A DNA stretch of 64,000 nucleotides, taken from NCBI GenBank assembly GCA_949987565.1, contig OX465111.1:4678590-4742589 (forward strand). The letters run 5' to 3'. The notes below the pieces were generated by a model, which had not been told where the DNA came from, did no database searches, and worked only from the letters and a program-made list of their open reading frames with translations. This document shows positions 1 to 11,900 of this stretch, in pieces (position 1 is the first letter of the stretch; each line of letters starts with the position of its first letter). The stretch is from Luidia sarsii (lineage: Eukaryota > Echinodermata > Asteroidea > Paxillosida > Luidiidae). The translations under genes and the position numbers were made by a program.

Positions 1-1177
1 AAATGATTCGTATGTTTGATGGCAGAGTTCACACGAGGAAGAATTTCTTCTCTGGAATCAGAGGGATGACATCCAGTGCATTATATATGGTGTCTTGCGT
101 CGTCTCAGTCCGAACGGACATCGACAATTGCCGGGGAAAGAAATTTCCCACGAAGTGTCGGAAAAAAAGACGGAGGGGTGTATGGCTGAAGTAGTGGGTG
201 TTGGGGGAGTCAAACGTTGGTCACTGAAGTCCTCAAGGGGAGAAGAAGGACCCCTTGATATGGTTTTTACTGTTGGGTCTATTGTTGTGGAATTGGGGGA
301 TAATCACTGCTGGAATGCCCCACGAGAATAAAGGGGCACCCTCATGGCGGTCTGACCTTTCATTGGAAGTGTAGACTTTTTCCTTTGTTCCATGCAAATT
401 TTATGACTTTTTATATACGTGTTCTTTTTAAGAACCACACACCCTCACAAAAGATAAATTTGCATGGTGCAACCGCAAACCCATTACATGTATACTTATT
501 CTTTTATACGTGTACCTGTTTCGTATAACCCCAAAAGGGCATTGCGGGAAAAGTCACATTTATTGCTGTATACATGTAGACCTTCATGGCAGTACAACAT
601 TTTATGAATCTGACACTTTCTGTACCAACGATTTGTTTGTCTCTTATTCTCAAGATAATACAAATCCAACTCAAGAGCGAAGCGCCCCTTTCGAGGTCTT
701 TAAGAGTTAGGCTTGTGACCGTATAAGCAACAATCCCAGTACAACCATACAAATCCCTGGATAGACCATATTCTGACCACAACCGACGAAGTAACACGTT
801 TGCCCAACCAAAATACAACATTGGAAAACAAGGATCGAGTATACATTGTATTAAACAGTAAAATAAAGTCCCTAAAAAAATATGTCCCTTTCGGAATGCA
901 TGGTCGGCCAATCTAATCTTTGTCTTTTAAAGACTTCAGGAAACAACCGCTTCGTTGACTCGAAAATATTCCAATCGTCATGCAAGGTAACCAAAAATAA
1001 TTCGCGGTAATCGCCACCAATATGAAGAATGTTAGCCATCCACCCACGAGCCATCCACTGACACGAAACCGTGTTAGCGTATATAGGTACATGTAGTCTG
1101 TATCCACTCCATTGCCAACCACGTAAACAAGATTCGCCTGACTGACGACCAATCTGTGTTCTTGTTCTTTTCGTCAG
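1..1177. other. 5' flank, no gene recognised
   Basis: No coding exon can be supported here. A signal-peptide exon for the downstream metalloprotease would be expected in or before this stretch, but no ATG exon with a hydrophobic leader and a phase-0 donor stands out. Two overlapping minus-strand open frames (504-911 and 872-1213) have no recognisable domain, and I treat them as chance. A worn copy of the dispersed stem-loop repeat lies at about 421-482. Confidence 0.5.
421..482 (-). repeat. Worn copy of stem-loop dispersed repeat
   Basis: On the minus strand the copy reads GGGTTTGCGGTTGCACCATG, a spacer, then a TTCTTAAAAAGAA hairpin. It has the same order as the better copies at 5865, 9408 and 49105, but the stem has changed to GTTCTT/AAGAAC. 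Confidence 0.6.
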
Positions 1178-2990
1178 GATCCACAACTCATTACGCTCGA
1201 CGAAGCCAAACACTACATGGATGCATCGGCTACTTCAGACAGTGAGTGACCAATCAATGGCTGCGCATTTATACATGTGACCACTGTCTCTTGAAAGATA
1301 TTTTCATGAGGTTACTCAAAGAGGTTTTGCCCTTTCATGAGGGCTGTTTTTATCAATCTATCTTTTGTATATAGTACGCCTTTGGAGGAGGTTTTAATAG
1401 GATCGAAGCACCGGATCCTCCAGTTGTTTTGCGATATTCTCAGTTGTAGGAAATAGCGGAGGTTGAAAAATATACGACTAGTAAGAATAGTATTACGTGG
1501 CGTCATGTGCGTGCAAACTCTTGTTTGAGAGTTTGTGGATCTCAAAGTTACGGGGGAAAAAATTATCTGTCCTTCGTCAGGAGACTGTGGTTTTTACCAG
1601 AATTGCAACCACTTTTTAGATTGTATACAGTACTTGTCACCGAAATCATCATTGAGTCTGTACTGGTTATAAAAAGACTGACATTTTGTTTTACTCCTCA
1701 ACTTTAATCTTGTGAAAACGAAGCCCACGAATTCGAAATTGTCAGCCCGGTGGAGGTGGAGGAGACCAGGCAGAGACGGGGGGCGGGCGATCCCCTTGGC
1801 CTCTCGCAGTTCAAGTTCCGTGCCTTCGGGGAGGACTTCCACCTCAGTGTGATAACCAACCGGCAGCTGACCGCCAAGGGAATGGCCGTGCAGTACGTGG
1901 ACGCCCGTGGCAACGTGGAAGAGCGCCCCCTACGGGTGGAACACGAGGCCTGTTACAAGATCGGCCGGGTGCTATCGCACGATGGTGCCAGTCGGGTGGC
2001 GGTCAGCACGTGTAATAACGGATTGGTAAATGATTAACACTTCTAAGTTATCCATTTGAGTGACTATTTATTCGATTTCTAATCATCTTAAATTTGCAGT
2101 TGTGTATCAATGTAGAATGCTTTTACTTCAGTGACACCATTTGTAGCACCCCTTTGACTAATGAGTAATTTGCCGTACTATAGACGTATAGGGCTATACA
2201 ATGTACATGTAATTAACATTGTATGCCGAGCAGTTCTAAGTTTACCCAGTTGACCGCTGAAAGAAGACACGCAGCTCGAGACCATGGGTTGGATTTGAAA
2301 CCCCAACTTCTGCTTTCTAGCACACACTTTTTGACCATCGAGCTGGTCGATCATGGAAATGGCTGTAACCCACCATGTCGGGTCCGCGTATCCCATCTCC
2401 GCATTCAGGAGACTGTTCAGATTTCACATCTGCCCCTTTGACTCCTCCCCACCGTCCAGTCGGGCATTGTGAAGGTCGAGGGCTTTGAGCTGTTCATCCG
2501 CAAGCTGACGGCCAACCACACGGACTCCGTGCGACGCCGCCGTCGGGACGTGGAGAACCCGCACATCGTGTACCGGCGATCTGCCGAGGATGAGGGGGAG
2601 AGCGGCGGCGAAGACCAAGGGGACGAGCAGGGCGAGGACCAGCCACAGCAGTCCCACTTCTGCGGCATGGACCGTGAGTAGTTAGGCAACGAATCTCCCA
2701 AAAGATACCTGCCAATATGGTCGTTGTACTTGTGTTTCCTCAATACGTCCAATTACTTTAATAAAATCACTTCTATTAATGTTCTCATCAACTAAGAAAC
2801 TGTAATGTAATGTTTCGTATAGCAGTGTAGATATCGTTTATGAAGAGTTGCCTTTAGGAAGACCGAAAGCCATTCGGGATATAAAAGTCTTGGATTGACA
2901 TCGATTTGATTGAAACAGGATACTTTAACTTCGAGGACGTCGCCAGGGGAAGGTTGTCGCCTTCACACGAGGACGGGGATGCCTCCACAC
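1178..2990 (+). other. ADAMTS propeptide exons
   Basis: Four exons encode the Pep_M12B propeptide. The second (1724-2025) carries the family pattern of an HEFEIVSPV start, an FGEDFHLSV strand and a conserved cysteine in the stretch ending CNNGL. The third (2460-2673) has the SGIVKVEG strand, a basic RRRRRD stretch, an acidic Gly/Glu/Asp-rich linker and HFCG, a likely cysteine-switch that would hold the zinc until cleavage. The fourth exon supplies the RRKR furin site at about 2996-3007. Intracellular activation by furin is inference from the motif. Confidence 0.85.
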
Positions 2991-5900
2991 CGGGGAGGAG
3001 AAAGCGAGAGGTCACCTGCTCCAATGGCAGTCCTGACGGCACAAAGATATTGGAGTTGATGGTGGTCGCGGATGCTGAGATGAACAACTACCACGGCGAA
3101 GATGTAGTTGACTATACCCTGACTCTCCTGAACACAGTGAGTCTTTCTTTCCTTCCTTCCTTCCTCCCTCCCTCCTTCCCTCCATCCTTCCCCCTGCCTG
3201 CCTGCCTCCCACCTGCCTGCCTGCCTCCCCTCCCCTCCTCCCTGCCTCCCTCCCCCTCCAAACTCCCTTCCTCCTCCCTCCCTCCCTCTCTAACCAACCG
3301 GAAGGTCAAGCATCAGCTCCTTACTTTACCGGCACTATCTTTAACTTTCAGGTAGCAAGTAGCTTCATGCATGAATCTCTTGGAGTCACAATGATCATCA
3401 AAGTTGTTCAACTCAGAGTTCTCCAAGAAAACTATGTAAGTAGTTTTCTTTAGACCCTATGGAGACTAAGCGTCTTGTTGGATATCACAACAATCATACC
3501 ATGCAGCTAGGGGTTTGTGTGTTAAAAGTAAGGATTCTTAATATATTCGATATGCATAAATGAATCATTTCCGCAAACTTTCCAATATTGTTGGTAGCCT
3601 TTACTCAAGAGATTTCCTCACGATATTTTTGGTGAAATTGTGTCCCTTACTTTAAGCTGAAACCTTGATCATCAAAGATAACCGATACTGTCATCTCTAG
3701 AATTCACTGATTACTGTAAAATTTCGTTTCTTTCCCAGATCGAGTACGGCGGTAACAGGGTTCTGAACGTGGCCCCCGACGGTCATTCGACGCTGACCAG
3801 TTTCTGCAGATACCAGCATTACCTGAACAGTGCCAATTTCAACGATCCCAATCACTTCGACAATGCCGTCTTACTGACGAGGTAAAGTGACAAGGTCTTC
3901 TTGTGGAGATTCAGAGATTACTCCAGACTCGAGACTCGGAATTGCGTGATTCGTATACAAGACTAGACTCACAAAGACTCCCTGTTTGTCTCCGTTCTCT
4001 CTCCCCCATGTCAGATACGACCTGCGGCGTGGTAACAGCGATGGTCTGCTAGGCATTGCGTACTATGGGGGTGCCTGCAGCGGGGACGTTTCCTGTGCCC
4101 TGGTGGAAGAGATGGGCTTCGGTTCAGGCCTAGTCCTGGCGCACGAACTCGGCCACAAGTGAGTGCTCCCCTCCCCCATCAATCCACGAGACACGATCCG
4201 CGCATGATGAACCTCTATGGTTCCTCTCGAGAAAGTCTCTGCTACAGTGTAAAACAATGGGGCAATCTCTAACCAACATTTTGACATAAAATTTGTAACA
4301 CTATCAACATTGTTAAACACTATTTTCCATATACACTGTATAGGGATTTAGTTGATGGCTTGTGTTCGTCAAAAGCACCCCAGAATCCCGAGGATTTTGA
4401 TAACACCGGTACCAAACAATTTGGGCGGAACTCACTTGGTTTGAACTTTAGGACCAAGAATCCCATTTGAAACCAACTTTTCGGGGGCATATTTTACTCG
4501 TTTAACAGTCTCGGCATTGACCACGACGGAGAAACGGAACATTCAACGGCTGCAGCCTCTTGCCGAGATGGTGTCAACATCATGTCGTCGATCCGTACCG
4601 CTGGGCCAGACTCATTCGTCTGGTCCTCCTGCAGCAAGGCACAACTCAACACATTCCTCTGGTAAGCGCTTTTCGAAGGAAGGGGAAAACGGCGTTATTA
4701 TGCATAGAGGAAATAAACTAAAGGCGGATCGGAAGGTTTCTAAATGGAATCTTATTTTTCAACAACTAAAAAAAAGAACTTATTTGGAAAAGAGATTTCT
4801 GTATGGGGCATATATCTTAAGGTATCTTCTTCTCCTCTTCATCCTACTCCTCCTCCTCCTCCTCTTTCTCTTTTTCCTCTTCCTCCTCCTCCTCCACTTC
4901 CTCCTCCTCCTTCTTCTCTTTTTCCTCTTCCTCCTCCTCCTCCACTTCCTCCTCCTCCTTCTTCTCTTTTTCCTCTTCCTCCTCCTCCTTGTTCTCTTTT
5001 TCCTCTTCCTCCTCCTCCTCCACTTCCTCCTCCTCCTTCTTCTCTTTTTCCTCTTCCTCCTCCTCCTCCACTTCCTCCTCCTTTTCCTTCTCCTCTTTTT
5101 CCTCTTCCTCCTCCTCCTCCACTTACTCCTCCTCCTCCTTCTACTCTTCTCTTCCTTTTCCTTCTTTGACCCCACCAGCCACCCAATAAGCCAGTGCCTG
5201 ACCGACAACATATCAGGTGGCGGGACGCGGGAGTTGGACCCTTCGGACAAGCCCGGCGTGTCGATTGATGGGCAAAAACAATGCAACCTAATCGACCCGT
5301 TCACGACGGGAATCTGCAGACTTCACACGGTGAGTTTCTGTTGATAGTGTATGCTAGAATGTAGTAGCTGTATATATGTATACCTGGCAGACGGACCCAT
5401 CGGCTTGTTTACACTAAGTAAATCGAAACAATTAAAAATACATCCAAAATAATCTACATATTCTGTTGTTATTTGCAGGACATTTGCGGCCATCTGGCGT
5501 GCATGTATTCAAACGGGAACTGCCTCGGGACTGGTGCAGCTGCGCTAGACGGAACAGAGTGTGCCAAACACAAGGTGCCGTAAGAATTACAGTCGCTGGA
5601 CACGATCTTAAACCCACACCTCTGAAGACCTGTGGGTTATGCTTTTCCGACTCGCCGTGAAGTCCGTGTACGAATTCAACCTTCTTTGCCACTGTATCTT
5701 ACTGGCGCCTACCGGGCCTTCGCAATTGGGAATTGACACAGCGGCTCGTGGGTCGTGAAGTCACGCAGGGCCTGGCTCATAATCGCACTACACTCGTTCT
5801 ACTCCGTAGCCAGACGCGCATCGGTTGCAGCCTTCAGGAAATTCATAGGGAAATACCAAGTACAAGGTTTGCTGTGCCACCATGTTAATCTTAAGAGAAG

Positions 5901-8900
5901 GAGCATGGCTCTGAAAAGAGCCGGTAACTCAACGTTACGGATAGTGACGTCTGGAGACTGCTGGATTCCAACTATCATCGGTGCTTATAAGTGCCGTGGA
6001 GAATATTGGCCCAAAGCTGAGTGGACAGCGCAAGTACATCTGGCCATTAAGTCAGGGATATTCTTCAGTCTTCCGATATTTTCAACCATTTGTGTTCTTT
6101 TTGTATTGCCTTCACCAGTGGTGCATCGAGGGATTGTGCGTGGACAATCCGACTCCAGTGAACGGGGGCTGGTCAGGCTGGACGACCCAACGCTGCTCGG
6201 AAACGTGCGGACAAGGGACGAGCCTGCGGACTCGCGTCTGCAACAACCCATCGTAAGTCACCCATGCACTGCCATTTTCTTCACAATACCCGGCCAATTG
6301 GGAGTGTTCATTTTGGCGCAGAGATGTTCCACAGAGGTGTTCCCTGCATGGCAATGACTGCCAATCAGCAATCAGGAAGACAATGATACCGATGACTTAA
6401 AATACCCAACATGGAATTGGTACGGTTTTATATGAATGTCACTTAATCCACTGATAAGGGAACGGTATTCATTTGTAATGTCGTGGAATCCGTGTCTCAA
6501 CAACATTGTGAAATGAAGCATATACTTACTCCAAAACGGACTGTGATTGAAAAAGTGGGTAGAAATCGTTTATCTTTACCTCTCTCTTTTTTGGTCAACA
6601 TTTCATCACAGACCACACAATGGAGGTCTGGACTGCCCAGGAAGCAACACTGACAGCGTTCCGTGCAACATACAGGTAAATTGTTAAGATTTGAAGGCTT
6701 GCCGTGGTGGAAGCGCGAAGTGGGAAGTTTGCAGTGACACCATGCATGTTGGCCCCCTAAGCCATCTCTTTGGAGTATGACTCTGAAAAGTGCCGGTAAC
6801 ACAACGTTTCGGCAGTGTGTCCGTCGACACAAGACTTTCTCCAGCCATCGTTTTGTTTTCCTTTTTTCACATTTGAAAAGGAAACTCTCCTCACGGGGAA
6901 TACCACAGCTGATCTAATCCACTTCATTTCTTGTCCCCCCCCCTTTTCATTTCTATATGGACCGTGCCATAGGCGTGCCCCTCGGGTCAACCGATCGATG
7001 GCAATTGGTCCGGCTGGCGGTACGGCGTTTGCTCAGCGACATGCGGAGACGGATTCCTGGAAGGGAGCAGAGACTGCAACAGCCCAAGGTGGGTGACATC
7101 GAGCTCGCGACAGTTCTTTTTTTATCAGTTGTCAAGTCCCAAAACCCGAGATGGATTTCACAAAGCCTTACGATGCATCGCATCTCAACTTTGTTAGGCT
7201 GCATGGTTTATGTGTATCGCTCATCGGCTTCACAGCCAGTCGCCAACATTCAATAACAGTTGGATTTGTGTGTGTGTGTCTGTCCAGGCCGCAGAATGGA
7301 GGTGCTGACTGTGTCGGATCTGGAAGCATAGTGTACAGGTGCAGGCAGCAGGTAAGCCCATTAGTTACACGACAGACCTGGGAGCCGCCATATTGGACAG
7401 GGCCCATTTGTACGACGCATACCAAGCTCTTGTGAAGCCGATTGCTGCCAAGTCACCGCATTTGGACAGCGTGGGTGCAGGCGATGGCTCCCAGCTTTGA
7501 CTGCCACTGAGTTGACATACACGCACTCTCCTACCTGTGCTATCAATCCCTTTAGGCGGGGGGGGGGGACAGCTCCTCCAGTTCTATTTGTTCGTTGTTA
7601 TCTTTCAAAATGTCTCGACGTTCTCCTCAGAATTGCCCGAATGTTATCAACGGGGGTTGGTCCGGCTGGTCGCAGGGGCCTTGCTCGAAATCATGCGGCG
7701 GGGGTACATTGACGCGTACGAGGACGTGCGATAGCCCACGGTGAGTATCCCTAGCTAACCTTCGTTTGAAAACGCCCAAATGGGATCCCACTCTTAACCC
7801 TTCTTACTCACGTCCAAGCATTCATCCTTGGCCCAAAGGGCTGGTGCGCTCCACTACATCAGGTGGTATATGTTGTGAGAACCAGCGCCGCGTGACACCG
7901 CTGGCTGAGATCCGGATCCGTGTGTATAACAAAATGGATCCTTTAAAATCCATGCCGTACACGAAGGGGGACTTCACGACCTTGCGAAATTGTCGACTAG
8001 ATTATCACATCCGATGTTGGTTCGCAAGACGTATCAAAACAAGGATAAAGTGGTCGAATCATCAGTGCATGTCTTACGAGCACGATGATTCTCCTCGGCG
8101 ACCGAATACACAGAGCTGTCGACTAACTGGCAGCACACTACTTGCTTGCTCACCACACGAGACAGTTGAGTTCCACAGCAAACCACTGGCCGTGTGATAC
8201 CACTAATCAAGCAATCCCTCAAGTGTTGACTGGCTTGCTGTCTTCTTTTCTGTGTCTCTGTGCCTCAGACCGCAGAATGGTGGAGCTCAATGCAGTGGCA
8301 ACAGCCAAGAAGTTGTCGGTTGCAACACGCAGGTGAGTCGGCCACTCTATCACGTCTATCACTATCATATAGCTTGATCAGAGACCCTTTTTCCCAACAT
8401 GATGCGAAGCGCTTACGAAAAGACAGGAGAGCTTCAAACGATGGCATGCCCGCCGAAGTAAAACGATGTGTTTTTTTGTTCGTCTATTTGTAGTTGTGTC
8501 CCGTTGTGGTCAACGGTGAGTGGTCGTCCTGGTCGTCCGGTTCTTGCTCCGAGACATGTGGTACGGGAACCCAAACGCGCACCAGGGCTTGCAACAATCC
8601 AGCGTAAGTTTGACAACAAACACGATTCTATTCTGAGATTGAAACAGAGGCACGAGACCTTATAATGTTGATGATTTTGCCAAGCTTTTCTTCCTTTGAG
8701 AAGTGTCAAGCTGAAATCGAAACGCTAGAGCTGCCTCTGACCTTCAATGAGATCATTGCAACATCTGTTTCACCATTGATTCTCAGCATCAGGAGTATCG
8801 TGCCTCGTTCTATCTGCTAATGGCTTTAAAATACACAATAAGCCATAAGATCATGAAAGATGGTGACTGCAGTCATGGAAATAACCCTGCAGTATTATGT

Positions 8901-11900
8901 GTTTTACTTTCCGGCTGTAGTCAGTAATGTTAGACGATACCATTTCGTTTTACTCGGACAATTACAAACCTTACTGCATGTGTATTTATTATTCATTAAC
9001 ACTAATTTCTAGGCCCCAAAACAACGGCCGCTATTGTCCCGGGTCCAACACAGAGCACGTGAGCTGCGAAAACCAGGTGAGTCATCATTTTGCCTACTTG
9101 CCTAAATCTTCACCTCTGGCAGGAATTCGAGAACTTGCTTTTCCATTCAAGCTCGTACAAAGCTATTCGCACCGACATTAACAATTTCACTGAAACAATT
9201 TGCCACGGGGTAGAAACTGTAATGAGACACAAACTGTCTCATTACTACAGAGTTCATCAATCATTTTGAATATTGGCAGGCCCCAAATCTGATGAGTTGG
9301 TTTGGGGTTCTTTTGGTCAGTCGTCTTCTGGCTTGAACATCCCGAGGAACATCCGTTCAAATTAACCTATTGGACCTACTGTACAAAGTGTACATGTATG
9401 TGTCAAATTACAGTGACACCATGTAAGTCCTCCCTTTCGAGATGAAGTATGGCTCTGAAAAGAGCCAGCAACGCAACGTTCCGGACAGTGTGTACTCTAC
9501 CCGTTGTCGGGAGACACTCGAGTCTTTTATCAATGCATCTATTTCACTCTGCAGGCCTGTACAGTGGATGGAGGCTGGTCGGCATGGCAACCGTTCACCA
9601 GCTGCTCGGTGACGTGTGGCAGCGGAACCAGGAGTCGCAGCCGATTCTGCACCAATCCGGCGTAAGTACCTCGAGCTCTTGCGCACATGTAGCGGCCACA
9701 TAATTATATACTCTACATGGATGGGCATAACACACAGGGCTATGGGAATTGGCTGCAACTAGTACACGTGTCACGTATGCAACAGGAAGCCGTAGCGGTA
9801 GCCACTTTGACTTTAATAAAGCCTCAATGGACACATGGTTCTATGTGAGTTGATAATGCGTGTAAATCGGAGCATTTCAACTACCGGGTACTTCAAAATA
9901 GCAGTGCATGATATCCTTACGATAATACTTGTCATGTCTTTCCTTCGCAGACCTTCGAACGGCGGTCAGTCTTGTTTGGGATCCAACGTCGACTTTCAGA
10001 TATGCATCGTCACACAGGTGAGGCCAAGGGAGGAACAGTCAGCGCACGCGCTGTAAACTCGGGGGCACAAAATGTGTCAGACAACATCGTTGGCCCAACA
10101 CTTTGTGTCTATATAGTTTCATTACTAAATGCAGGGAGTTAGTGAATGTTTCCGCCCGACACCGTTTGACATTTGGGATTGTATTGACCAGTAGGGCCTA
10201 GTCTTACCAATTGATATTTTGTCTTACCAATTGATAGACTTGCAGAGTGGACGGTGGATGGTCAGAGTGGCAGCCATTCACTTCCTGCTCGGTCACTTGT
10301 GGAACAGGCCGACGGACACGCACCCGAACGTGCACCAATCCACCGTGAGTATACGGCGCCCATTATACATGAACATGCGTTCAGTCCAAGAATTGATGTC
10401 TCGTTAGTCGTCTGTCCTTCTTTCCTCCTCCTCCCTTGAATTGACTTGCTTTTTTTCTGCGGGGTTTTCTTTATCCGAAGACCACAAAACAACGGACAAT
10501 CTTGCCCCGGGTCGAACATCGAGTATCAAAATTGCAACAGTGGGCAGGTAAGAGTTCCATTCTGTCACTCAGTCAGGACCATTTACCCAATAACCCTTCA
10601 AATAATGTATTAATTATATTCAAATAAGAGACTGACATGAGGACACTTTTCGCATTGCAGGCCTGCCTGACTCCCATCAATGGCGGCTGGTCTTCGTGGC
10701 AATCCTTCGGAGCATGCTCAGTCACGTGCGGCGGTGGCCAACAATACCGCAGCCGGTCGTGCAACAGTCCAGCGTGAGTGACAACCAGCGATCTGCTGCG
10801 ACAATCTCTTTCGTTTCTCGTGTTGCTAACCCAATACCATTACCATTCACTGAATCTAACTAACCTGGGCCCTTTTCCGAACCTCGGCTTCGGCTTCGGC
10901 TAAAACACAGGTTGGAGTTGAAGCTTTGGATTTTTTTTTAACATTAAAACACAAAGCCATGGAGCAAGTTGTCTCAGCTGTTGTACGGTGGGAACGAAGC
11001 CTTTGAACAAGGCCCCCGTCAAAATCGTTCGACCACCAGTAATTGAGGGCTTCAAGGTTCTGGTCGACACCCGTGCAAAACCAAGATGTCATTGCGACAT
11101 GTCTAAAACTCGTCTGACATCCAATGAGGGTTCGCTCGCTCGATGTAATAATCACCGAGCATGCAGTACTTTGCCCGATGCCTGATGAAAAAAAATCAGG
11201 CAGCTCGGGCGGGATTCGAAACCTGCTTTCTAGTGCTGACGTCTTACCGCTGACATCCCCGACGAATTGGTGCTAATCAAAAGCATTCACATCGCTCGAC
11301 GCAGATCCAGAGCTAAGCCACCACTTTTAGGTCGAACAACAATGTTCTTACGGTGTGATTCCGCATCTTCTTTGTGTGTGTGTGTGTGTGTTGGCAGGCC
11401 TCAAAACGGGGGTCGTAGCTGCAGCGGACCATCAGCAGACAGCCGCACGTGCAACATTCAGGTGAGTCCACCACATTCAAGCATCGCAGTTCTCCGATCA
11501 GAGCCGATATAAGTCTGAGCTGACGACGGCCACCCGTTCAAATTCACTGAATCACAATGAATACACAATGAAAGACGGGTCTGTTCGGAATTATAAAAAA
11601 ACGCCTCAAGGCCCTTAACAGTCTGGATTTGAGGATTTCTCCGACTCCTTTTTTTTAATCGTGCTCTCTTGAAATTGCAGAACTGTTTGTATCCCATCAA
11701 TGGCGGCTGGTCTGTGTGGCAACCCTTCGGGGGATGCTCAGTGACGTGCGGGCGTGGCCAGCAGTCCCGCAGTAGGTCGTGCACTGTCCCAGCGTAAGTG
11801 GAAATGCAGAAGCAACAATCTTGTTTGTGTTATGGGGTGAGGGGAGCAGCCTACTACGGAGTCCGGGGAGGCCGGAGGACATAGTGATTTCTTATTTCCA

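Noticed and set aside
504..1213. Two overlapping minus-strand frames of 135 and 113 codons near the window start
   Set aside because: No domain or consistent splice borders, and they overlap the plus-strand ADAMTS exon at 1178-1241.
4780..5304. Basic Arg/Lys-rich minus-strand frame of 174 codons
   Set aside because: Complement of the same CT microsatellite.
4517..5344. 275-codon plus-strand open frame
   Set aside because: It fuses the out-of-frame reading of an ADAMTS exon (4509-4661), an intronic CT microsatellite and the next exon. The real exons use other phases that match the family.
5860..9535. Histone genes near the histone-type stem-loops
   Set aside because: No histone H1, H2A, H2B, H3 or H4 coding sequence appears in any frame near the hairpins, which lie in ADAMTS introns within a dispersed repeat.
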